Part shown: positions 8,192 through 14,742 of the stretch, one piece after another
Numbering within the stretch: position 1 is the first letter of the stretch
Layout of the letters: each line of letters opens with the position of its first letter
DNA from: JACMRI01 sp043778625
Lineage (GTDB): Bacteria > Bacteroidota > Bacteroidia > UBA4408
NCBI GenBank assembly: GCA_043778625.1
Contig: JAYWFU010000112.1
Location: 1-14,742 of the forward strand
Length of the DNA stretch: 14,742 nucleotides
Direction of reading: 5' to 3'
The notes under the pieces: model-generated
What the model saw: the letters and a program-made list of their open reading frames with translations, nothing else
Databases searched by the model: none
What the model was told of the DNA's origin: nothing
Position numbers and translations under genes: made by a program

Positions 8192-8241
8192 TACCTCTTT
8201 TACAAGTATAAAGCAACGTTTCCCACGCTATTTATTTTTTC
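8153..8241 (+). terminator. Alternative hairpin followed by T-rich stretch (terminator-like, competes with the long hairpin)
   Basis: GCGTGGGCGTTGCTTT (8153-8168) is complementary to AAAGCAACG (8210-8218) plus CCCACGC (8222-8228), a 16-bp stem with a 3-base TTT bulge and a loop of 41 bases. It is followed by TATTTATTTTTT (8229-8240). Its left arm includes the right arm of the core hairpin at 8138-8163, so the two structures exclude each other. The T run is interrupted by A and the loop is long, so terminator function is only a possibility. Confidence 0.4.
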
Positions 8242-8332
8242 TAACAATACTATAAGTACTCAAGTAGCTAGTGTGAACTTGGAAAGTGGACATCAAAATT
8301 TTAACAACTAATTTTATTTAAAAATAAATACA

Positions 8333-9373
8333 ATGAAAAACATAATTATAATAGCTATTTTAAGCCTAACATATTCATTAGCCAGCGCACAAACTGGTTC
8401 TTTTAGAGTAACCAATCAATCTCAAGTACAAATAGGTTATCAAGGATATAAATATTTGACTTTTGGAACATCTAACTCAACCCCTAACAACGGAAATTGG
8501 GCTATTGAAAATTCAGGAGGAGTGTTAAATTTTTGGAAACCTTGGCCATCGGCTAATTGGGGAAATTATTTTCTTTGTATAAGTGATGCAACAGGACAAG
8601 TTGGAATAGGACAAAAACCATTAGCTTCAAGTTCTGCCAGATTACAAGTAAACGGAGCTGTATTAAGTACTGGTTATTTAACGGTAAGTGATAGCAGTAC
8701 AAAAAAAGAAATTGCAAACCTAGATAGTGCTTATGGTGTAAAAGCTTTACAACGTTTACGCCCTGTTAAATATAAATATATTGATAGTTTTTTAAAATTT
8801 GATGCTGCCACATCTGATGAAAATGATGTGAAAAATGCTACCATTAAACAGCCGCATACTGATAAATTGTTAGCTAACGATGACACTCATATTGGATTAA
8901 TTGCCCAAGAAGTGCAAAAAGTATTTCCTAATTTAGTAACTAAGGTTGGTAGTTACGAGGTAATGGATTATGTAGGTATGATTCCAATTTTAATAAAAGG
9001 GATACAAGAGCAACAAAAAACAATTGAACAACAGGAGCGAAAACTAAAACAATTAAATGATGAAATTGTTTTGTTGAAAGGAAATGAATTTGACAACAAT
9101 ACTCCAAAAACACGCCTATTCATTAATACTCCAAATCCGTTTAAAGAAAGTACAGTATTTACTTATTATATAGATGAAGAAGTACCATTTACTGTAGCCG
9201 AAATAGATATTAGAGATATTATGGGTATGCCTAAAAAAACAATTAAATTAAATGATAAGAGCGGTATGGGAAAGGCTGAGTTTGTAAATACTGACTTAAC
9301 ACAAGGGTATTATATGTATTCGTTAAAAATTGACGGACAATTAAGAGACAGTAAAATGTTTCTGGTAGAATAA
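8333..9373 (+). CDS. Peptidase S74 (self-cleaving chaperone) protein with T9SS type A sorting domain
   Basis: The 346-residue protein has a signal peptide (about 1-20, ending ASAQ). A short beta-rich N-terminal part (21-115) includes GQVGIGQKP and ARLQVNGAV, repeats typical of tail-fibre-like stalks. Residues about 117-250 form an intramolecular chaperone / peptidase S74 domain: VSDSSTKKEI holds Ser119 and Lys124 with the five-residue spacing of the known Ser-Lys dyad, followed by ALQRLRPVKYKY, THIGLIAQEVQKVFPNLV, YVGMIPILIKGIQEQQ and a coiled coil (QQKTIEQQERKLKQLNDEI). Residues about 262-346 are a type A CTD beginning FINTPNPF, ending YMYSLKIDG...KMFLVE. In phage fibres S74 trimerises the fibre and then cuts itself off. 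Here cleavage before Ser119 would separate the N-terminal part from the sorting domain. The next gene is 25 bases downstream. Confidence 0.88.
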   Translation: MKNIIIIAILSLTYSLASAQTGSFRVTNQSQVQIGYQGYKYLTFGTSNSTPNNGNWAIENSGGVLNFWKPWPSANWGNYFLCISDATGQVGIGQKPLASSSARLQVNGAVLSTGYLTVSDSSTKKEIANLDSAYGVKALQRLRPVKYKYIDSFLKFDAATSDENDVKNATIKQPHTDKLLANDDTHIGLIAQEVQKVFPNLVTKVGSYEVMDYVGMIPILIKGIQEQQKTIEQQERKLKQLNDEIVLLKGNEFDNNTPKTRLFINTPNPFKESTVFTYYIDEEVPFTVAEIDIRDIMGMPKKTIKLNDKSGMGKAEFVNTDLTQGYYMYSLKIDGQLRDSKMFLVE

Positions 9374-9398
9374 TTTAACTATTTAAAAATTAAAAATT

Positions 9399-10262
9399 AT
9401 GAGAACAATTACGCTACTATTAACACTATTAATTTTAAATGTAAAAGTAACATTTGCCCAACAAAATTATCAAATGACGCTGTATGCCACCAATACTGCG
9501 GGTAAAACTGATAGTGTTATTGTTGGTGTTGATTCGTTGGCTACCGATGGTATTGACGCATCTTTTGGAGAAACACTCTTGCACAAAAGTAACATGGATA
9601 GTGTGTTTTCATTGTTTGTATTGGGAAAACAAATTCCTGTTGCAAATTCTTATTTATTCATTAAGCCAGATAGTATTACCAAAAAACAAATTGTAAGCCC
9701 ACATTTTAAGCGTGCCTACATTTATTTATTAAGTAAAGATACTAACGTTATATTTAGTTGGAAATTTGATGCCTCAAAAACAATATACAAAAATTCATTG
9801 TTTAGAACTGACCCCTTCACGGCTTGTTACATACCTATTGATTTAGGAGATGACGCAACTTACTTAAAAAGTCAAACTAATAGATGGGTAAGTTTCTCTC
9901 AAGACAATATAAATTTTGGAATATTTACCTACAAAAATGACCGTACATTATTTAATGTCAATTACCGAACTTATGTGGTTTTTATACAATTTAATACACA
10001 AGATATTTGTACAGTATCTCTTGATGAGGATGAACAAAAAGCAATTCAATTTTACCCAAATCCAGCCAATAGCAAATTATTTATTACCACTAACAATAGT
10101 TATGACTATGCGCTTTACACACTTGCAGGGCAGGCATTATTAACGGGTAATGTTATAGGACAAAACGCTATTATTGATGTAAGTAATTTAGTACAAGGGC
10201 AGTACTATATTAGATTAACAAATAGTGCAACTACATTCACCAAAAAAATTATCATACAATGA
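9399..10262 (+). CDS. Secreted protein of unknown function with T9SS type A sorting domain
   Basis: The protein has 287 residues with a signal peptide (about 1-21, ending TFAQ). The central part (22-205) is beta-rich with no motif I recognise; it has short strands such as YQMTLYATNTAG, VIFSWKF and YVVFIQFNTQD, and an SLATDGIDASFGE segment. The C-terminal domain (about 215-287) is a typical type A CTD: FYPNPANSKLFI (YPNP at 219-222), YALYTLAGQALLTG, DVSNLVQGQYYIRL and the final KKIIIQ. It would cross the outer membrane by T9SS and be anchored or released after CTD removal. Its stop codon overlaps the start of the metalloprotease gene (ATGA), so the two proteins are probably translated in coupled fashion, which hints that they act together. 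Confidence 0.88.
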   Translation: MRTITLLLTLLILNVKVTFAQQNYQMTLYATNTAGKTDSVIVGVDSLATDGIDASFGETLLHKSNMDSVFSLFVLGKQIPVANSYLFIKPDSITKKQIVSPHFKRAYIYLLSKDTNVIFSWKFDASKTIYKNSLFRTDPFTACYIPIDLGDDATYLKSQTNRWVSFSQDNINFGIFTYKNDRTLFNVNYRTYVVFIQFNTQDICTVSLDEDEQKAIQFYPNPANSKLFITTNNSYDYALYTLAGQALLTGNVIGQNAIIDVSNLVQGQYYIRLTNSATTFTKKIIIQ

Positions 10263-11974
10263 AACAATTAATTTATCTGCTACTAATTGTTAGCACTACA
10301 ACTATTGCACAAGTAAATATTGGATGTTTTACTCCAAGTACTACGCAATCCACCTTTAGTAATTTAAACGCTACCTCCTGCGGCGTGCAAGATAATTATA
10401 CTCCTTACCCTGTGGGAGATTATACTCCTTTAAAAACAGTTCGTATTTCGTTTCATACTATGTTGAGATCAAATGGTAGCTCGAACTATGTGGGGTCTGA
10501 ACAAAATATTAAAGATTTTTACCAAAAAATAATTGATGAAGCCAATGTAAAATATGCCACTAATCAAATCCCTAACCCTAATACAGGGTCGCCGTTAATA
10601 GTAGATACTAGGATTAGATTCGTTATTAATAAATTTTATTTTTATAAGTCAGATTCTGTGTATAAAGAAATGGAATTTGACTCTCTCAAACAAAAAACAG
10701 TTCCTATGTGGGATGAGGGAGATCATGATGCCACTTGGTTTTATAACAACATTATACTTACAAATACTAGTTTAAGTAATATTGATAAAAATAAAACCTT
10801 ACATTTTATTATGTCTCCTTACTCTAATAGTACGTATCTAGGAGGTAGGTCGGCAGGCTTTGCCAATAAAAAGTACATTTTTATGCGAGCTTATGATATT
10901 ATGTACAACTTATCAGTACAACAACCGTCTTATTACAACTACACTTACAATACCTTATCTGGTCATGTGGTACATGAAACAGGGCATGCTTTAGGTCTGT
11001 ATCACACATTTCAGCCTGATGATTGCGCTGATAATAATTCAGCCACGTTGGCAAGCGGCACAACAAATAATTTTATGGATTATTTTGGAGGCCAATGGCA
11101 TCCCGCAGTAGCATTCTCTCAATGCCAAATTGCAAAAATGCACTACGCATTAATGGGCAATTTGGGAGATATAGCCGAAGATGTGGTGGACGAGTATTGT
11201 GCCGGTACATTTACGCCAGATATAACAATACCAATAGGAGGAAGCCAAGTACTATGGTCGGCAGGGCGTAACCTAAGTAGTAACTTAATTGTAAATGGTA
11301 ATTTAAAAATACAATGTAATACCTCTATACCCTTTGGCAAAAACATAACCATAAATAGTGGAGGGAAACTATACATTGACCAAGCTGATATTATAAATAA
11401 ATGTGCCAAGCCACATGCAGGAATAATTATAAACGATGGTGGATATTTAAGTTTATCAGCAACAAACGTAAATAACTATACTATTTATGTTAGAGCTGGA
11501 GGTTCGTTACACATAACGGGACAAACCACGTTATTGAATGCTAGTGCTATAGTGGTGGAAGACAATGGTTACATATGTGTAGGGATTGGAAAAATAACAT
11601 TACAAGACCCTGCAAGTAATGTGTACTTGGCTACATCTTCTAACAAGGCGGCTATAAATTCAGTGGTTGGTATTACCAGTTACGCATGTAATTATATTGC
11701 AGTAGGCACAGCTCCAAATTCTACAGTTACGGGCTTAGGTCAGGTAATTATTGGTTTTTGTGCTAACGACATTAAAATTCAAAACGAAATAATTACAACT
11801 CGTCAATTTCGGATAGGTAATAACCTATTAATAGGTGCTAATGTTAATACAGCATTACCAACAGGAAAAATTGAAGTACAGGATAATGCACGATTAGAAT
11901 TAAAAGCTTGCCAAAATGTAGAAATTTATGATAGTTTTGAAATTATGGAGGGTGCAGAAATGGAAGTAAAATAA
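10259..11974 (+). CDS. Secreted M43-like zinc metalloprotease with C-terminal beta-solenoid
   Basis: This 571-residue protein has a signal peptide (about 1-18, ending TIAQ). Residues 239-249 read HETGHALGLYH, the zinc-binding HExxHxxGxxH motif of metzincins with Glu240 as catalytic base, and NFMDYFGGQWH with Met273 is the Met-turn. The surrounding LYHTF...DDC and FSQCQIAKMH resemble the pappalysin-like family M43. The C-terminal half (about 320-571) consists of short G-rich strands such as NLIVNGNLKI, NITINSGGKLYI, GIIINDGGYLSL and ARLELKACQNVEIYDSF, typical of beta-solenoid or capping repeats found at the end of many Bacteroidota exported proteases. No YPNP or FTPNGDG sorting domain is present. 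It starts inside the stop codon of the upstream gene (ATGA overlap), and a strong terminator follows. The substrate is unknown. Confidence 0.87.
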   Translation: MKQLIYLLLIVSTTTIAQVNIGCFTPSTTQSTFSNLNATSCGVQDNYTPYPVGDYTPLKTVRISFHTMLRSNGSSNYVGSEQNIKDFYQKIIDEANVKYATNQIPNPNTGSPLIVDTRIRFVINKFYFYKSDSVYKEMEFDSLKQKTVPMWDEGDHDATWFYNNIILTNTSLSNIDKNKTLHFIMSPYSNSTYLGGRSAGFANKKYIFMRAYDIMYNLSVQQPSYYNYTYNTLSGHVVHETGHALGLYHTFQPDDCADNNSATLASGTTNNFMDYFGGQWHPAVAFSQCQIAKMHYALMGNLGDIAEDVVDEYCAGTFTPDITIPIGGSQVLWSAGRNLSSNLIVNGNLKIQCNTSIPFGKNITINSGGKLYIDQADIINKCAKPHAGIIINDGGYLSLSATNVNNYTIYVRAGGSLHITGQTTLLNASAIVVEDNGYICVGIGKITLQDPASNVYLATSSNKAAINSVVGITSYACNYIAVGTAPNSTVTGLGQVIIGFCANDIKIQNEIITTRQFRIGNNLLIGANVNTALPTGKIEVQDNARLELKACQNVEIYDSFEIMEGAEMEVK

Positions 11975-12000
11975 ACCAATCTTTCGTTTTTACAACAACT

Positions 12001-12034
12001 AAAAAAGCTACTCGGTTAAGAGTAGCTTTTTTTT
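12001..12034 (+). terminator. Strong intrinsic terminator after the metalloprotease gene
   Basis: AAAAAAGCTACTC (12001-12013) pairs perfectly with GAGTAGCTTTTTT (12020-12032) around a 6-base GGTTAA loop, and the T run continues to 12034. It ends the operon 26 bases after the stop codon. Confidence 0.9.
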
Positions 12035-12070
12035 GTATTTTTACATAACACATTTTATAACACATTATTA

Positions 12071-12682
12071 ATGAAAATAATATGCATAGGCCGTAACTAC
12101 GCCAGCCACGCCAAAGAACTTAATAACGCTGTACCTAGCCAGCCTGTTATATTTTGTAAGCCCGACACCGCTTTGTTAGACGGTAACGCCCCATTTTACT
12201 ACCCTACGTTTACCAACGATTTACACTACGAATTAGAGTTAGTACTTAAAATAAATAAGCAAGGTAAAAACATAGCCGAAAAATTTGCCCACCGTTATTA
12301 TAACCAACTTACGGTGGGGATAGATTTTACGGCACGCGATTTACAAGACCAATTAAAACAAAAAGGCTTGCCTTGGGAGCGTGCCAAAGGCTTTGATAAT
12401 TCCGCCGTAGTGGGGCAGTTTGTGGAGTTAGGTAGTGTTAAGCAACCGCACAATATTGAGTTTCAGTTGCATAAAAATAAGCAATTGGTACAGCACGGTT
12501 ATAGTGCCGATATGCTATTTAGTTTTGACAAAATTATTGCCGAAATTTCCAGTTTTATAACCCTGCGTACAGGCGATTTAATATTTACAGGTACTCCAGC
12601 AGGCGTTGGGGCTGTTGCCATTGGCGATATATTAGTAGGTACACTAGAAGGAAACGAATTACTAAATTTTGAAATAAAATAA
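12071..12682 (+). CDS. FAHD1-like acylpyruvate hydrolase / oxaloacetate decarboxylase family (fumarylacetoacetate hydrolase fold)
   Basis: The 203-residue cytoplasmic protein belongs to the fumarylacetoacetate hydrolase family. As far as I recall the human FAHD1 numbering, each key residue has a counterpart at a constant offset of 17: His13 and Glu16 (GRNYASHAKE) for the lid dyad, metal ligands Glu54 and Glu56 (HYELEL) and Asp85 (GIDFTARD), plus Gln92 and Lys106 (ERAKGFDNSAVVG). The loop FTGTPAGVG near the C-terminus is also characteristic. The family cleaves acylpyruvates or decarboxylates oxaloacetate with Mg2+ or Mn2+; which substrate applies here cannot be told from sequence. The start is supported by MKIICIGRNY, the family's usual first strand. 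Its stop codon overlaps the next start by one base (TAATG), showing translational coupling. Confidence 0.9.
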   Translation: MKIICIGRNYASHAKELNNAVPSQPVIFCKPDTALLDGNAPFYYPTFTNDLHYELELVLKINKQGKNIAEKFAHRYYNQLTVGIDFTARDLQDQLKQKGLPWERAKGFDNSAVVGQFVELGSVKQPHNIEFQLHKNKQLVQHGYSADMLFSFDKIIAEISSFITLRTGDLIFTGTPAGVGAVAIGDILVGTLEGNELLNFEIK

Positions 12683-13551
12683 TGAATGCTTTTGCTCAAA
12701 AAGTAATAACCAATACCGTAGTGCAGTATATGCGCTTGCGCATAAAAACTATAGCCTTAGTGAGCCCCAAACAAGCGGCATTAATAGCGTTAAAATTATT
12801 TACTACTCCACGCACACGCAGCACACGTAGTCTCAAAGTGCCACTATTACAGCACGCGCAGCGCATTGCTATAACTTTAACTACTCAAACGGCGAACTTA
12901 TATTATATAAATAATAATGCTACGCGAAACATATTACTAGTGCATGGCTGGGAGGCCGATAGTGGTTTTTGGCGTCATTATTTTCCGCTATTAGCTACCG
13001 CTAACTACAATGTGTATGCGCTTGATGCCTTAGCGCACGGGCTATCTACAGGTACAAGTACTAACGCCGTTGAGTATCAAGCATTAGTAACCAAAGTACT
13101 TAGGGAGTACGGTCCGTTTGATGCAATAATGGCGCACTCCATGGGCACATTAGTAAGTTCGTTTGCAGCGGTTGATGTAGGCATTATTAATACGGTTAAG
13201 TTGGTGTATATATCGCCAGCGCCTTATTCGCTCACACATTTTAACGCATTAAAAAATGTATTGTTACTACCACCACATGTTATGACTAAGCTATATGCCC
13301 TAGTGCACAAGCGTTACGGCATGCTTGTGCACGAATACTCTATTTATACCATTATAAAAAACAACCCCAAAGTGCAGTTGTGCATAATGCACGATACTAC
13401 CGATATACCTTGCCCAATAGCCGAAACACGTAGCCTACTTACGCTTAATGCTCCCAATGTAGTGCTACACGAAAGCACAGGATTAGGCCACAACAAAATA
13501 GCGCAAGACACTGCCGTGGCCGCTATTGTAATGCAATATTTAAGTAAGTAA
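12682..13551 (+). CDS. Alpha/beta-fold hydrolase
   Basis: The protein has 289 residues with a clear alpha/beta hydrolase layout: oxyanion-hole motif HGWEADSGFW (from residue 88), DALAHGLS (from about 115), a nucleophile elbow AHSMGT with Ser153 (Ala replaces the usual first Gly), a candidate acidic residue in MHDTTDIP (Asp238 or Asp241) and catalytic His270 in GLGHNKI. The N-terminal 75 residues form a helical extension before the first core strand. There is no signal peptide, so a cytoplasmic location is likely. Substrate and reaction are unknown: esterase or C-C hydrolase are both possible. It overlaps the FAHD1-like gene by one base and is followed after 13 bases by a membrane protein gene, so the three form a likely operon. 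Confidence 0.88.
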   Translation: MNAFAQKVITNTVVQYMRLRIKTIALVSPKQAALIALKLFTTPRTRSTRSLKVPLLQHAQRIAITLTTQTANLYYINNNATRNILLVHGWEADSGFWRHYFPLLATANYNVYALDALAHGLSTGTSTNAVEYQALVTKVLREYGPFDAIMAHSMGTLVSSFAAVDVGIINTVKLVYISPAPYSLTHFNALKNVLLLPPHVMTKLYALVHKRYGMLVHEYSIYTIIKNNPKVQLCIMHDTTDIPCPIAETRSLLTLNAPNVVLHESTGLGHNKIAQDTAVAAIVMQYLSK

Positions 13552-13564
13552 TAATTTAGGTTTA

Positions 13565-14077
13565 ATGAATAAAAATGATCTTATAAAAATAAACTACTCT
13601 GGTTTTATAACAATATCCATTAGTTTGATTTTTTCTTTTATATTTGTTGTTTTTGTATCAATATCCAGAGAAAAAGGAGGGGCTGATATTTGGATGTTTG
13701 GATTTTTATTAGTAATTGGATATATATTGTTAAATTTTTTGGTGCTGTTTCTATTTCCATTTTTACTCAGAAAACCTGCTTTAATTTTATCCTCTGAATC
13801 TATTTATATTAACACAATACAGCAAACTATTCCTTGGAAAGAAATAAAACGTATAAAAATTAATAGAACTAAAGTGGGGTATGTAATTACTATATTTGTA
13901 TATAACCAAGGTGAGGTATTTGTTTGTCCAGCATCTTTTGTGAGTGAGTTTGTGTGCGAAAGAAACATTTTATTTTATAGAACACCATTTGTATTTGGAA
14001 CATTAACACTTCAAGAAAAATCAACAATAGTTTATTCTATCATAAAAAACAGGGCTCAACTTACCTCAATAAATTAA
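13565..14077 (+). CDS. Two-helix membrane protein with PH-like C-terminal domain
   Basis: This 170-residue protein has two membrane helices (about 14-34 and 43-68) joined by a short loop (REKGGADIW), then a cytoplasmic region (70-170) beginning PALILSSESIYIN and IPWKEIKRIKI. This arrangement resembles the STM3941-like / bacterial PH-domain membrane proteins widespread in Bacteroidota, which have no known enzymatic activity. It is the most A/T- and Phe/Ile-rich gene in its operon and uses codons somewhat differently from its two neighbours, so it may be a later insertion. It begins 13 bases after the hydrolase stop and no terminator separates them. Confidence 0.75.
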   Translation: MNKNDLIKINYSGFITISISLIFSFIFVVFVSISREKGGADIWMFGFLLVIGYILLNFLVLFLFPFLLRKPALILSSESIYINTIQQTIPWKEIKRIKINRTKVGYVITIFVYNQGEVFVCPASFVSEFVCERNILFYRTPFVFGTLTLQEKSTIVYSIIKNRAQLTSIN

Positions 14078-14085
14078 AAATACTA

Positions 14086-14115
14086 TTGTATAACTCACAT
14101 AAGTACTGTATTTTG
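14086..14115 (+). promoter_or_regulatory. Possible promoter for the methyltransferase gene
   Basis: TTG at 14086-14088 and TATTTTG at 14109-14115 are separated by 20 bases and resemble the Bacteroidota TTG / TAnnTTTG promoter, with one base missing in the -7 box. The start would lie near 14121, about 27 bases before the ATG. Confidence 0.4.
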
Positions 14116-14147
14116 CAATAAATTATATTACTATAAAAATTGCACTT

Positions 14148-14742
14148 ATGAGTTTACGTACACGACTTGCTTATCTTAAAAATAAATTATTTTACAACTA
14201 TGCACTAACTCGTTTTCGAGGTGCTTCAACGTTGCGTTACTTTTTAAACGAAACTGATTTTGATAGGTTTATAAACAAATACAAACACGTAGAAGCCAGC
14301 GCTAACTGGGATTATAGTGATGCAGGGCAAGAACTAATAGCAAAGGATAGAATTAAAATGTTGCTTAACTATACCAACAATGTAGTGCCTGCTACAGTGT
14401 GCGAAATTGGGCCTGGCTCGGGTATGTTATTAAAGCAATTTGCTGATGCAGGCAGTACCAATGTGTTAGGCATTGATATACAACAGCCCCACAACCTTGA
14501 TGCCCGTATGCAATACCACTTAGGAGGTGTGCATGCAATAGATAGTATTGCTAACAATTCAGTAGATTTTATGTACAGTATTGATGCCTTTGAACACATA
14601 CCCAACCCTACCGAAGGCATTGCCAATTGCCTAACAAAATTAAAACCTGGGGCTACATTTTATTTGCAAATAGGGCCTACCTACTATTCGCCGTGGGGGT
14701 TTCATTTTTATCATATTTTGCGCATACCTTACATTCATATAT
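14148..14742 (+). CDS. SAM-dependent class I methyltransferase, 3' end outside window
   Basis: The frame is open from the ATG at 14148 to the window edge (198 complete codons, no stop). EIGPGSG at residues 86-92 is the glycine-rich SAM-binding motif I, GIDIQ follows with Asp110 at the end of the second strand, and VDFMYSIDAFEHIPNP (139-154) is a typical post-motif II/IV segment of the Methyltransf_11/23 type. LKPGATFYLQIGP is the later strand. The first 75 residues are a basic, helical extension (RTRLAYLKNKLFYNYALTRF). The acceptor is unknown; such enzymes often act on lipids, quinones or glycan precursors. The missing C-terminal part and the neighbours to the right are needed to decide. Confidence 0.85.
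   Translation, partial: MSLRTRLAYLKNKLFYNYALTRFRGASTLRYFLNETDFDRFINKYKHVEASANWDYSDAGQELIAKDRIKMLLNYTNNVVPATVCEIGPGSGMLLKQFADAGSTNVLGIDIQQPHNLDARMQYHLGGVHAIDSIANNSVDFMYSIDAFEHIPNPTEGIANCLTKLKPGATFYLQIGPTYYSPWGFHFYHILRIPYIHI

Larger units (their letters stand above)
7973..8332. other. 360-base non-coding region with a structured leader
   Basis: No plausible protein-coding frame is seen here: the only ATG near the start of the region (8032) is followed at once by a stop. It holds a perfect -7-type box TATATTTG (7999-8006) without a well-spaced TTG partner, a perfect 12-bp palindrome TAGAAATTTCTA (8099-8110), a long imperfect hairpin (8098-8191) and a third arm complementary to its right side (8210-8228), followed by a T-rich stretch. 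The last 80 bases are an AT-rich leader to the ATG at 8333 without a Shine-Dalgarno sequence. Termination of the plug operon, or regulation of the downstream operon, are the likely roles. Confidence 0.7.

Noticed and set aside
8333..9373. Prophage tail-fibre gene
   Set aside because: Although peptidase S74 is typical of phage fibres, this protein has its own signal peptide and a T9SS type A sorting domain, and no other phage genes are nearby.
14101..14147. Possible terminator between the membrane protein and the methyltransferase genes
   Set aside because: Only short palindromes such as AGTACT are present, with no stem of useful length and no T run.
14369..14626. 85-codon frame on the - strand
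   Set aside because: It lies wholly antisense to the methyltransferase motifs, which are well conserved on the + strand, and shows no recognisable protein features.

Overview
The window is a stretch of a Bacteroidota chromosome, from a lineage with a type IX secretion system (T9SS), possibly a gliding one. The evidence is: C-terminal sorting domains of both kinds (a gliding-type CTD with an FTPNGDGKND motif and type A CTDs with a YPNP-like start); a gene for the T9SS plug protein; signal peptides ending in AQ; lipoproteins; A-rich, AT-rich leaders without Shine-Dalgarno sequences; and a promoter matching the Bacteroidota TTTG / TAnnTTTG consensus. All genes found lie on the + strand. I see no tRNA, rRNA, CRISPR array, transposase or phage module.

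Layout. (1) Positions 1-1068 hold the tail of an exported protein with a C-terminal membrane helix and a small secreted protein of unknown function. (2) Positions 1124-5038 encode a 1304-residue secreted modular protein with three N-terminal beta domains, about nine Ig/PKD-like modules and a gliding-type CTD. An AT-rich hairpin overlaps its stop codon. (3) Positions 5080-5427 are a compact single-gene unit: consensus promoter, a 71-residue alanine-rich lipoprotein and a strong intrinsic terminator. (4) Positions 5503-7972 hold a TPR-like lipoprotein gene followed 10 bases later by the T9SS plug gene. (5) Positions 7973-8332 are non-coding, with a long imperfect inverted repeat and a third complementary arm, so two competing hairpins can form. 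(6) Positions 8333-11974 look like an operon of three exported proteins: a peptidase S74 (self-cleaving chaperone) protein with a type A CTD, an unknown CTD protein, and an M43-like zinc metalloprotease with a beta-solenoid tail. The last two overlap by ATGA, and a strong terminator follows. (7) Positions 12071-14077 are a probable cytoplasmic or membrane operon: an FAHD1-like acylpyruvate hydrolase, an alpha/beta hydrolase and a two-helix membrane protein. (8) From 14148 to the right edge runs the start of a SAM-dependent methyltransferase.

Many of the genes concern the cell envelope. The plug gene belongs to the secretion machine, and the large modular protein, the S74 protein and the 287-residue protein carry CTDs that would send them through it. 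The most unusual points are the attenuator-like region ahead of the exported-protein operon, the S74 domain placed before a CTD so that self-cleavage would separate the protein from its sorting signal, and the Ala-rich lipoprotein with signs of very high expression. I did not find a clear, wholly new multi-gene system.
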